A DNA stretch of 64,000 nucleotides, taken from positions 83,284,728-83,348,727 of the forward strand of contig CM035417.1 of assembly GCA_020310875.1 (NCBI GenBank). Reading direction: 5' to 3'. Below, piece after piece: positions 1 through 9,990 of this stretch (positions are counted from its first letter, which is position 1; each line of letters begins with the position of its first letter). This stretch comes from Ceratopteris richardii. Its lineage: Eukaryota > Streptophyta > Polypodiopsida > Polypodiales > Pteridaceae. The position numbers and the translations under genes were made by a program. Below the pieces are notes generated by a model. That model worked only from the letters and a program-made list of their open reading frames with translations. It ran no database searches and was not told where the DNA came from.

Positions 1-320
1 GACAAAGCTATCAATGTATGTGCCTGGGCATCTCTGCCATCCCAACGAATTTGCTCTATAGTAGGTGCAGCAGAAACAGCAGCACAAACACGAATCTGCA
101 CAATATCATCTTCGACACCATCTTCATCAACTCCAGCACCTGTATTTGCAATACCTGTCATTATAGGTGTAACATGACGTCTTTCAACACCCTGCACAAT
201 GTTCCATAATCCTTTTGCAACCGATACATGTCGCATCATATAAGCCCATAATGGGTAGTTGGTACCATCCAACTTATCCTCAATAGCCAACATATGGAAT
301 ACATCACTACTTTCAGCCAT
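1..320 (-). pseudogene. Copia C1 gag, 5' part, runs off window
   Basis: The frame is open on the minus strand from an ATG at 320 to the window edge, about 106 codons. The start MAESSDVF and the following LDGTNYPLWAYMM are the same as the gag start of the C-family copy at 62524, and the form (DG.NY..W...M) is that of copia gag N-termini. Gag forms the virus-like particle that packages element RNA in the cytoplasm. No stop is seen in the visible part, so this fragment is better preserved than C3. It is partial only because the window ends. The call rests on the match between copies and the leader, primer site and LTR in order behind it. Confidence 0.75.
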
Positions 321-582
321 GGCCGGTGACTAAAATACATTGATGCAGAAAATTAACTGTATCTCAAAAAGTTGAACAGAACTGCCCAGACGAATTTTGC
401 TAGTATTGTCGCAGACTTCGAGACACTTATACTAGCGAACAAAAACTGGTATATACCTTTGGCATAAAAAGACAAAATACCCTGCACAAGCACTGCAATA
501 GTGCTGAGTATGCTCACCAAAATTTGTACGATTCTGAGACTGCAAACGGAGGAGTGTCGACGGCGCCCTAGATGAAGCAACG

Positions 583-598
583 ACCTTCTCTAATACCA
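583..598 (-). other. Primer binding site of C1
   Basis: On the minus strand this reads TGGTATTAGAGAAGGT, two bases inside the LTR end at 601. It is a variant of the plant copia primer site TGGTATCAGAGC, complementary to the 3' end of initiator tRNA-Met. The stretch between it and the gag ATG (321-582) is untranslated leader, homologous to 62387-62523 of C3. Confidence 0.7.
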
Positions 599-600
599 AT

Positions 601-800
601 TGTTGGAGTTAGACGTCTGTAGAAGCATGCGAACAACACAAGGAAGAAGAAGAAGAAGCTTGGAGTACAACACACAATACTAAATGTATTACTAGAGAAT
701 GTACAAAGATACGTAGCCCATTAGGGCAATAGGCGTATATACAAGCCGGGGGAAAAAAACCTCCTAAAGAGGGAAACATCACTACCTAAATATATCAATA
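601..800 (-). repeat. 5' LTR of copia C1
   Basis: The stretch begins TGTTGGAGTTAGACGTC and ends near CAATA, and it is clearly the same sequence as the complete 231-bp LTR at 33577-33807 (TGTTGG...CAACA). This copy is about 31 bp shorter because a stretch near the right end is missing. It abuts gypsy 3' sequence at 801, so C1 was inserted into G1. Confidence 0.8.
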
Positions 801-919
801 GGGAATTGTGTTGGCAAGGTAGGGGGTTGCTCTCCTTTTCGTACCCACATTTGCTTTATGCCTGGAACTACTTTACTCTTGAAGGCTCTTTGTCTATTTG
901 ATATACCAGTTGTCTTGTA

Positions 920-1525
920 CTATTTCGCTTGCTTTTGAGGTTCAACTACTGTGGATGCTTTACTCTTCAAAAAAGAAGGAGGGCCTGCTTGCCTTTGCGA
1001 TTGTCCCTCCATGATTGAGTCCTTCTGGATCATAGATCTTTTGACACATACAACATCTTGGTCGTGAAGATTATTCTTAGAGGAATGACGAGAGTGTGTG
1101 GTGCCATGATCAGTGAGCATGCAGTTCTCTAATTCTAATGTAATGCATTGTTCATGTACCCAAACTTGAAGAAGTTGACTTCTTAGGTTCAAGTTCACTG
1201 CATGGTCGTAAATCCAATCTTGACCCAAGACAAGTGGCTCTGTAAGATCCTCATCATGACACACTAGCATTTTGACTTTCATTGGGACATCTTGAAAGTA
1301 GATGGGAAGTTCCACCTCACCCAAACAAGGGGTTTCCACACCTCCCAAACCTATGAGATAGGCTTTTATGGGCTTGATGTTCAGTTGTAGGTCTTGGGAG
1401 TATGAAAGTCTAACTGCACTAGTTGCTGCACCTGAGTCAACCAAGGCTCTCACAGTCCTTACACTGTCCTCGTCCTGCCTCTACGGCCACAAAGGGACGT
1501 GGATCGATTATGCGAGGAGTAATTA
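920..1525 (-). pseudogene. G1 second retropepsin-like domain after integrase
   Basis: The reading frame at 1453-920 holds RALVDSGAATSAV, LIGLGGVETPCLGEVELPI and EPLVLGQDWIYDHAV. This is the retropepsin plan: a DSG active site, a glycine-rich flap region and a late hydrophobic-LG motif. It lies about 100 bp downstream of the integrase frame and has counterparts at 9403-9951 and 42405-42860. The 5' part (1454-1525) is in another frame. The usual gypsy protease is separately present at 3395-3718, so this is an extra domain rather than a displaced one. Its function is unknown. Confidence 0.75.
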
Positions 1526-1604
1526 GGCCCAATTTTTGGCACATGTCCATGTGGTATTTTGGGGCTTTTGTGTTGACATCTAGGCCTAGTCGCCTTAACT
1601 TATT

Positions 1605-2690
1605 TCACCTTATGCGCTCTCTAGCCTGTGCCTGTGCTTCTTCTCTAACCCTCAACTCTTCTTCTTTTTGCTTCTTAGCAGTGTTGAGTCTCATTAACAT
1701 ATCCTCTGTAAGAGGTTCTTGATACACATTGACTCGAAATCCACTAATATAGTTCGCTAAGATGTCACCTTCTAGAGTGGCCAATTGAACTGCACCGCTA
1801 GTGGAAATTCTACTAATGATCATGGGTCCATATCCTCATTTCTCCAATTTGCGGGCATGTTGCTTTGGCATATAAACAGCACTAGATCTCCTTCTTTCAA
1901 TCCTTTATCCTTTATATGGGCATCAAAGTATGCCTTTTGCCTTTTCTTTGCAGCATAGATGTCTGCTGCCGCTCGTAGCCTCATCTCATCTAAACGTTCT
2001 AGATCAACGATCCTAGAGGACAACTCATGTCCATTCCACTCGTATTCTTGTGCTACTTTGAAGGCTATGATTAGGAAGTCCAATGGTAGCACATAATTTT
2101 GTCTTAAGAACATCTGAAATGGGGTAGCATTGAGCACTATTTTGTAAGCAACTCGGTAAGCCCAAAGAACATGATGAAGCTGTTTGTCCCAATCAGAGCA
2201 TTTATTAGTTATGAGTTTTGTCAATACGTTACATAGGATCTTATTTGTGCTCTCGGCTTGTCCGTTAGCTTGTGGATGATAGGGGGTAGACTTCTTATGT
2301 ATCACCATGAATTCTTGGAGAAGGTGTTCAATGACTTCATTCAAGAAGTGTGTACCTCTATCACTTACTAACTCTATTGGTAACCCATATCGAGTAAACA
2401 TGTTCTCAAATAAGAACTTAGCCGTTGTTTGAGCATCATTCTTTGTCATAGCTTTTACTTCTACCCACTTTGTAAGGTAATCTATGGCTACAATAATGTA
2501 GTCTACATGGGAGTTTCTAGTTGGGGGGTTAATAGGACCTACAAAGTCTATACCCCACTTCGAGAATGCACGTCCTCCCATCATTGGTCTCACAGGCATC
2601 TCGTATTTTATTATTGCATATTGTGCACGTTGGCATGTGTCACATTTCTTCACATCGTACCAAAATTTTCCGATCTTCAACTTCATATTT
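1605..2690 (-). pseudogene. G1 integrase, N-terminus deleted
   Basis: Integrase joins element DNA to the host chromosome. The frames at 2686-1820 and 1823-1605 carry the CDTCQ half of the zinc motif, GIDFVGPINP (first Asp), VSDRGTHFLNE (second Asp) and PQANGQAESTNK (Glu), followed by a C-terminal region ending ARERIR. The HH half of the HHCC zinc domain is missing. At about 2690 the frame runs directly into linker sequence that belongs upstream of RT. The frame ends with a TGA, exactly where G2 has CGA (Arg), so the stop probably arose by C-to-T change at a CpG. Confidence 0.8.
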
Positions 2691-3718
2691 CTTGAAATTT
2701 TCTGGTACCTCGAACCATGATTCCTCTTCTTGTTTCACCGCTTTTCTCTTCTTTTTCTTTTGACCTCCTTCACTTCCCTCCTTTGAATTTATCGCTTTAA
2801 TGCTTGTGAGAGGTTCTTCTTCATGTTGATTAAATACTCCTACATCTTCTAGATAGTGCTTCTCTGAGTTAAAGCAACTATCCATTACAATGGACTCTAG
2901 ATCATCGTCATTATCTTCTTCTTCTATGACATCACTAGGGTCACATTCTTCCAACAAGGGCTGATACATGAACACTGAAATATCATAACCCTCCTCATCA
3001 CAATAAGGTGTCCATTGTTCTTCATTGACTACAAGGTCCATGGTAGCTAAGATTTCTACCCAACTATGAGGCTCAAATTCCTCATCTGGAAATATCATCG
3101 GTGTATAGGCAGGGTGTTTAACTGGTCTATCTCCTGGGGTAGTTCCCTCTTCTCTTGCTTTTAGGCACTTTCCCTCTTCCTCCGCGACCTTGCACATACA
3201 CAAATGAGTATCTTCATGCAGCCATGATGGATGAGATGAACTTCCAGAATGCACAAAGATAGAATCTTCTTTCGCTTTGTGGATAGGATTCCATTGTAGG
3301 GGTGGTACATCTCTGAAGGTGTAATCCTTCGAATTGACCTTGGTGATGACCCCTAAGTGCTGCAAGTACAAGGAGTTGGTTCCCCAATCCTGTACTATTT
3401 CAATTGTTGTAGGAAGGGCCTTCCTAGGATCATCTCGTAGACAATTATTTTTTCAAAGTCACATATAGAAAATGTGTGTTCAAACTCTACACCACAAGTG
3501 GTTAGAGTTATCCCTTCAAGCAATCCTAGAGGTCTTTCAAAATGACCATCTGCCTTTTGAAGCTTAATTCTAGTTGGTCTTAATGTGGGTTTGCCCCATC
3601 GCTTCCACAAGGAGGTGGTTGCAATAGCAACATCAGCACCTGAATCTACAATTGCCTTGGTTGTGTAACCTTGATAGGTGATCAAAAGATAAGTATTACC
3701 TTCTTCACCTTCGCTCAT
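2640..3718 (-). pseudogene. G1 protease and acidic linker
   Basis: The frame at 3718-3395 is the canonical gypsy protease: MSEGEEGNTYLLITYQGYT, AIVDSGADVAIATTSLWKRW with its catalytic Asp, and YEMILGRPF at the end. A frameshift near 3390 leads into an acidic linker (3371-2640) that matches the G3 stretch between protease and RT up to FKKYEVEDRKI. RT should follow but integrase does instead. In an active element this protease would cut the Gag-Pol polyprotein inside the particle. Confidence 0.8.
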
Positions 3719-3723
3719 GTCTC

Positions 3724-6270
3724 CTATTTTATCAAGAGGTATCTCTGGAACTTTCTGCTTAGAGCCAGCCTGCTTTTGACATTTTTGGAATCAAGTTCTG
3801 GAACCTGATCCTTCACATGATTCCATAGCTTAGGTTTTGCTTTGAGCAGCTCTTCTATAGTGAGATGACATTGAACCTTAATGTTTCTTGGAACCACTGA
3901 GTCTTTATTTCTTACCAATATTGTGGGAGCTCTGATCTAAAGAGATTCAGATTCCCATGGGCCTGTGAAGTATCGCAACTCTTGTAAAGAGTTATATTCA
4001 AAATCTAATCTTTCATCTTCTTGTTGCTCTACTTGGTCTCCATAGATAGATGGAATGTCTTGGGGAAATTGTTCATGAAGATCATCAATCTCAAGAATAG
4101 GAGGGGGATTAACCTTCTCATTGGCCCGTTTCTCTTCTTGTATTTCCCGCAAGAACTCTTGAGAGTATTGTTGTATTGAAAGAGGTGCTCCCTCAGCCAT
4201 GGAATCAGGAACATAAGTTTTCATTTGTGGTGAAATCTCTCTTTCAACAACTGGTTGAGCCTGTGGAGGTAAAGAAACCTGGGGCTTGTTTACCCACTGC
4301 TCGAATCTTTCTAGTAAGCCTTGGAAATGAAAATCTCGCTTAATAGAGTTTGTCTAATTGAACTTTTGACTAGTCTCAAGCATAGCTTGAGCTACTTTTA
4401 CCATCTTCATTCACATTTTTGTTCGTTCAATCTCTAAATCTGCTCTAGGGTAACTCTTGTCTAAGTTTGCAGTTGTTGGCCCTTCTTGAAGTCGATCCTG
4501 GAAGGCCTTGAACATCATATCCAAGCCTTCTGGGATTGGATCTGCAAGAATAGACCCTGGTTGTGGGTTATTTACAATGGGTGGTGGGGTGGGATGAGGT
4601 GGAGTGGATGGAGCTTCGGCATGCGAGTGGCTTTGAGATGCAATGTCTTCTATTTTTGTTTAGGTTTCTTTCAGGCTTTCTTCTATTTCAGGTAACTTTT
4701 TATTCCACTTACGATTGGCCTTCTCTCTCGTATCCTTCCAAGTTCTTGTTTTCCTCTTACTAAGCTCTCCTGATTCGCTTGGCTTTGATTGCTCAACTGG
4801 TTTATTCTGGTTCAATGCTTGTGGCCTAGTGACTGCCTGTACAGGAGCCACATTACTACTACTTGCACTTGAATCCACCACTAAGCCTACCACATTGATG
4901 GGTGTAACCTTGGGCACACTAGAAGGAATCCTGGGACACTCTCCAGGAAGATGTTCCTTGCCGCACTCAAGACAAAAGCCTTGTATTGTGATGTTTTGTC
5001 CTTGTCCTAGAGCTGGTTGGTGGGGACATTCACAAATGAAATGGTCGCCCTGACATCTAAAACATGGTCCTCTAGGGGCTTGTGGTCTTACTTGTCTCAA
5101 TTGGGGTCTGGGATTAGGATTTGTATACATGACATTGGAGTATTCTAGCTCCCAATTTTGTTCCATAGATGGTGCCTCATATTGATACGAATAGGTCTCA
5201 CTATGCTCAGGTGACTCTATGTAATAGCCATGTGGACTATCTTCATGGGAGTAGTCTGAACTATGAGCATGAGAGTAATTTTCTGAGACCAATGGGGTTA
5301 GTGGCACTAATGCTCTATTAAGGTTTTGCTCTGCCATTGCATGCTTAACTGCTGTTGTGGCCTATAATATGGCTGTTGATATTGATTTTGTTACCTCCCC
5401 TGCTGGTAAGGTTGCTGGAAATTTTGTCTGACAACCTGTCTATTGTATGGACAATCTTGAGCTGTATGATTTGTGTATTTTCTCTCAATGGTGCAATACA
5501 AAGCATTGGGGTTTCCTTGGGGTTGAGCTATCATCGGGTAGACATTAGCCATGTGGTCTCCTCCACATGTACAACATCGCTTCAATGGGGTGACCTTTGG
5601 TGGTTGTCTATTTTGAACTCTTAGCTTTTTGGCCACCTACTCAGCTATCTCATCTATCTCCATGGAGGTTCTAGAGGTATGACTTGTAGAACTGTCAGAG
5701 TCCTTATAGAGTTTGGACAGTCCTAACTCCTCACCCAAGTTGTCTTCTATGTCAATGCACATGCGCACACACTATTCTATGGATCTAGGCTCTTTCAAGT
5801 ACACATATGACCTTAACTTTGTGCTTAGTAAGCCATCTAAAAACAAGGCCACTTGTTTGGCTGGTGTGGGTACCTCTAGAATATGGCATCTTCTAAGTAC
5901 TGTCTAAATTGTCTTCCTGTAAGTCGCACTGTTTCTTGGGGTGTCTGCTTGAGGCTGTGGATCAAGGATGATGTGTTATGCCTAATACCACTCTTGGAAA
6001 ATTCTACAATGAATTCCTCAATAGCAGTTGACCTATCTCTCTATAGTTGCGACTATTTAGAGGTTGAAACCAAGCTAAGGCAGTACCCTTAAGAGTCAAA
6101 CCAAATGCCTCAAACTTGGTGAACAAGTCCTCTACTTGTTCAGCTCTTAGCACTTGTTTGAACTCGGCCACATGATCATAAGGATCTCCAAATCCATCAA
6201 AGTAGTTCTTCATTGCCTTGACCACTTGAGAAGGTCTAAGGGTTCTCGGCTGCTCTCGGGGTCTAGGCAA
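3724..6270 (-). pseudogene. G1 gag, broken
   Basis: Fragments on the minus strand follow the G3 gag in order. They are the retrotransposon-gag core at 6270-6004 (LRPSQVVKAMKNYFDG, HVAEFKQVLRAEQ), a knuckle region at 5636-5391 (CCTCGGDHMANVY, TNHTAQDC), knuckles CFRCQGDHFICEC and CLECGKEHLPGEC at 5337-4660, and a C-terminal part at 4224-3724. The knuckles have CX2CX3HX4C spacing. Several frameshifts and stops separate the pieces. The product would be the capsid/nucleocapsid protein. Confidence 0.8.
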
Positions 6271-6652
6271 TCGAAAATCATGTGCCTCTCTTTGGTGTCT
6301 ATGTGTTCGGTGTCTGTCTCTTTCAGGTCTTTCATTTTCAAATCCTGATCAGTCTCTATCCACGGTGTGTGGAAAGCTCACCTTGGGTCTCTCTCTGGTT
6401 CTTTCCCGCTGGTTTTCATGAGCCTTGGATGATCCAGATCCTTGGAGACCTTGGGACACATTAGATCTTGGAGGAGGGAAAATTAATTCACCGGGCCATG
6501 TGTATGCATGCCTATCCTACTGTGTTACCAAGAACAGTTTCTCTGATGTGTGATCTAGGTAGACAACCTTGCCTGGTGTCTCTGGATCCTTGAACTAGTA
6601 GATGGTGACTATTGGGCTAGGCTGATCTGGCTTGAATCTCCAAAAGCTTCCT

Positions 6653-7262
6653 CTATTTCTCTATTGAAGAAAATTCTATGCTTTTGTTGTCTTGAGGGAT
6701 CCAATCTAGAGTGATCACTCTAGTCAAGACTGACTTTTCTTTGGGAGTCTTGGGTTCTCTTCCTAGGTCTCCTTTCTCTAGGTCTCCTAGTTCGTTCTCT
6801 GGAATCATGTTTCCCAACTCATTTGTCCTATCTGGTAGGCTGGTAACCACATACATGGTTCCTTCCTTATCAATGTATGCACCCTCTTCGAACTTGACCA
6901 CTGGCTGTTCAAGTCCAAAGGGTTGGTCAAGATTTTTGAGTTGGACCATTGATCGTCTTAGACCATCCTCATAGATGTGAGCACCTAATTGGTTGGTCCT
7001 GATATACTTCAATTGTGTCTTATAAGGACCTTCTGGTGTTTGTAAATAAGCAGTGCCTGAACTGTGCATGGGTCTTTCCATACTAAAAAGACATTTCTGA
7101 ATCACTTGTGTTGGAACTTAGTGTGTAGGGATACCTGCTTAGTTGTTGTGCCCAAGACTTGGTCGTATGGTTGACACTAGCCTCAGATGATCTAATGCTT
7201 TGTCTATCCTTGCCTAAGTGTCTGCCAGATCTCAGGTTCATAAGCCTTGTCTTCTAGTCCCA
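6653..7262 (-). pseudogene. G1 N-terminal domain upstream of gag
   Basis: The frame at 7105-6653 (GPYKTQLKYIRTNQLGAHIY, EDGLRRSMVQLKNLDQ, KEGTMYVVTSLPDRTNE) matches the G3 frame at 50882-49971. A further homologous stretch reaches about 7262 (MNLRSGRHLG-type start in G3). It precedes the gag core in both copies, so it is a true part of the element. I recognise no domain. It may be the N-terminal part of Gag or a separate ORF. Confidence 0.6.
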
Positions 7263-7470
7263 AGGTTCTCTTGTATTGCTCAAAATCCTTTGAAACTCCT
7301 TGGTCTCCTAGTCCACCTGAGGCTCAACTTCAAAATACTATATACTAATACGAGCTTTCCAACCAACCCAAAATCACAGCAAACGGATTTCGTATGAGAA
7401 AGTTATGCTAGTTTAGGGTTCTAGGGGTTAAAACAGGGAAACGGGATCACTTTGGGAGTTCCACAGAACA

Positions 7471-8008
7471 GGCGATACGATACCACATTTTCACGATACG
7501 ATACCTTTGTTTTACACGATACCACTATAGATGATACCACTTTACATGATATGTTACTGCTATCCACACGATACGATACTGGAAATGGCCACGATATGAT
7601 ACCTCTGGTTGACACGATACGATACTTGATTAGCTCACTATACGATACTAGTGGTTAGGATGATATGATACCAGTGAATTCTCGTGACGATATGATACCA
7701 GTTTGTAAACGATACGATACCACTGATCCTCACGATACGATACCACTAGGCAGACAATATGATACCTCCTACTTTGCGATACGATACTGCAAGGTGCATG
7801 ATACGATACTAGAATAAGAGACGATACGATAGTAAGTTGACGATACGATACCACTCAATCAACGATACGATACCAAAACTGGAGGCGATACGATACCGCT
7901 TGGTCGACGATACGATACCCAGACTGACACAATATGATACCACCGGGATGGCTATGATCGCGATACCAACACTTGACAATATCATACCAGAATGGTATTG
8001 CGATACCT
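7471..8008. repeat. GATACGATACC-core array with variable spacers
   Basis: About 25 copies of a 12-14 base core, best form ACGATACGATACC, are separated by 8-14 base spacers that are nearly all different. The period is about 20-27 bases. Some cores are reduced to GATACC or changed to GATATGATACC. The array sits between the G1 leader and the LTR start at 8013, exactly where G3 has its primer binding site, and no primer site can be seen in G1. The valine-serine-tyrosine-arginine-rich frames across it are by-products of the repeat. Confidence 0.9.
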
Positions 8009-8012
8009 CAAG

Positions 8013-8750
8013 TGTCACTCTAGCACAATGGCAAGTACCAATGTCCGGAGATACACCTCATAAATGTCAATCCGTGGAGACGTGAGGACCGGTATGAAGA
8101 CAGTGAGCAAGTGATGGCACAAGTGTGTGAGTGAAAGCACACAAGCATGCACACACATACACACACACGCGCACAAAGTAAGAGCAAAAAGTGGAACAAT
8201 GGAAGGACTTTGATTGCAAAAGAGTTCTCTTACAAAATCTCAAATCTACCACAAGCTAACCTCAAAAATGAGCTCTCCAGCCCTTATTATAGTTTTTAGA
8301 GTGGTTTTGGCCCTGTCCGGACCTAGTGTCTGGCCTAGTTAAAAATTAGGTTCCATGGCTTATTTGAGGGCTCAAACGGAGTCTAAAAATTATGAAAATT
8401 GGCAGAGTGATAATTCTAGTACTCCTCAAGCTCAAGGAATCCTTGGCTTGAGCAAAATGGAGTTACAAAAATGAAAAATGGTATTTACAATGGTTTTTAG
8501 TGATAAAAATCACCATTTTTATAGGGATTTCTTCTAAAAATTTGACATGTGCTTCTTGGAGCTCCCTACATGCTCCTTCTTCTTGTTTGTCCACTTCCTT
8601 GGTGTGCTTCCATGCTTTGTCCTTAACCTTGAGTGTCAACACAAGGTTATGCCAAAGGCACATTGTTGTTGCACATCGAGGCTTCCGATGTTACTTGGGG
8701 ATGTTGATGCAAGCTATAGTTAGAGGTCTCCATTGGACCTTGAGATGACA
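8013..8750 (-). repeat. Gypsy LTR shared by G1 and G2
   Basis: The stretch starts TGTCACTC and ends GAGATGACA, so the ends form an inverted TGTCA/TGACA pair. It is homologous to the G3 LTR beginning at 51374. On the minus strand it is the 5' LTR of G1 (to its left) and the 3' LTR of G2 (to its right). A purine-rich stretch (AAGGAGGAATGATCAAT on the minus strand) just outside 8750 fits a polypurine tract for G2. The length is about 738 bp. Confidence 0.8.
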
Positions 8751-9402
8751 ATTGATCATTCCTCCTTATAGGGATCCCTTTGAGAACCATGTTCGGCTAC
8801 GTAGAGATCACCTTTGGCTTCTTCATCTTCAGATGGTTTCTTAAATTTTGTATCCCATGTGGTTGCTTCTTTGGTTTTGTTGGGGCTACTAGTGCTTTTG
8901 GCTTCCATACCCATACCATTGTTGCTAGTCTTCTAACTCTTGTTGAAGAGGTGAGTTGATCTACTTTTGCTCTTGGTGTTTAGTTCTGACCCTTGCCTCA
9001 CATTGGCTTCTTTGTTGAGACTTTTCTCATATGGGAGAGCATAGGCTGTTGTGTATTTAAGAGCTTCTTGGGTACCCATATTTGTAATTGTCCTTGTTGA
9101 ACTACAACTAATTTCTTAGGCACCCAAACTTGTCGGATACCTTGTGGTTGAGCTTGTCCTAGTTTCTTTGTTCTTCTTTTGGCCTAGTTGGCTTGCCTGG
9201 ATGGGAATTGTGGGGGCAAGGTCGGTGGTTGTCCTCCTTTCCTTACCCAAATTTGCTTCATGCCCGAAACTACTTTCTTCTTGAATTTTGTTTGTCTATT
9301 TGATTTAGTGGTTGTCTTGTGCTGTTTTGCTTGCCTCTCTGGTTGATCTATTGTGGCTACATTCATGTTTGTAAAAGATGATAGGTCTGCTTGCCTTTGA
9401 GC
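8751..9402 (-). other. G2 3' untranslated region and end of polyprotein
   Basis: This lies between the LTR and the last coding domain of G2. The minus-strand frame at 9366-9184 (KQIWVRKGGQPPTLPPQ) and nearby degenerate pieces repeat an IWVPK-like peptide that is also seen in G3 near 41880-41960. It looks like a low-complexity C-terminal tail of the gypsy polyprotein, now broken. I see no other feature. Confidence 0.5.
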
Positions 9403-9951
9403 TTATTCTTCCATGATTAAGTCCTTCTGCATCATAGCATTATTGACACACACCACATCTTCTTCTCTAAGATTAGCCATAGAAGAACTAAGAGAACGTG
9501 TGACACCTAGATTTGTGAGCATGAAATTCTCTAATTCTAATGTAATGCATTGTTCATGTACCCAAAATTTAAGAATTTGACTTCTTAGGTTTAAGTTGAC
9601 TGCATGGTCATAGATCCAATCTTGACCTGAGACAAGTGGTTCCATAAGGTCCCCATCACACACTAGCACTGTGACCATTAGTGGGACATCGTGAAGGTAG
9701 ATGGGAAGTTCCACCTCGCCCAAACAAGGGGTTTCCACACCTCCTAACCCTATGAGATAGGCTTGTATGGGATTGATGTTCAATTGCAAGTCTTGGCAGT
9801 ATGAAAGTCTAACTACACTAGTTGCTACCCCCGAATCAATCAATGCTCTCACAGTCCTTACACTTTTTCCTTGTCCTACCTCTATGGTCACAAAGGGATG
9901 TCGGTCAAGTATTCTAGAAACAATTGCACCAGATGTTTGGCACATGGCCAT
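9403..9951 (-). pseudogene. G2 second retropepsin-like domain
   Basis: The frame is open for 182 codons. It contains RPFVTIEVGQG-like sequence (here HPFVTIEVGQGKSVRTV), ALIDSGVATSVV with the candidate catalytic Asp, AYLIGLGGVETPCLGEVELP, EPLVSGQDWIYDHAV and a C-terminal LEL-rich part. It is in the same frame as the integrase upstream, separated by a single TGA that replaces an Arg CGA of G1. This supports an ancestral order of protease-RT-RNase H-integrase-second protease in one polyprotein. It is the longest uninterrupted copy of the domain in the window. Confidence 0.75.
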
Positions 9952-9990
9952 GTGACATCGTGGGCCCTCAGGATTGACATCTATGCCTAA

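Larger units (their letters stand above)
801..8750 (-). mobile_element. Gypsy G1, rearranged, minus strand
   Basis: Reading right to left: LTR (8013-8750), satellite array (7471-8008), N-terminal ORF, gag, protease, linker, integrase, second protease-like domain. The order matches G3 at 41600-51985, but the RT and RNase H block is missing between about 2655 and 2690. Every coding block has frameshifts or stops, so the copy is dead. The 3' end is interrupted by C1 and lies outside the window. The assignment to the Tat/Athila side of Ty3/gypsy comes from the RT and primer site of the sister copies. Confidence 0.85.

Noticed and set aside
7471..8008. CRISPR array
   Set aside because: Cores are only 12-14 bases and imperfect, spacers 8-14 bases, and the context is a plant retrotransposon. 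There are no cas genes.
7421..8085. VSYR-rich small proteins on both strands
   Set aside because: They are by-products of the GATACGATACC array.
8067..8748. Small open frames at 8067-8252, 8463-8663 and 8500-8748
   Set aside because: They fall within the gypsy LTR, overlap one another on opposite strands and show no domain or codon pattern.
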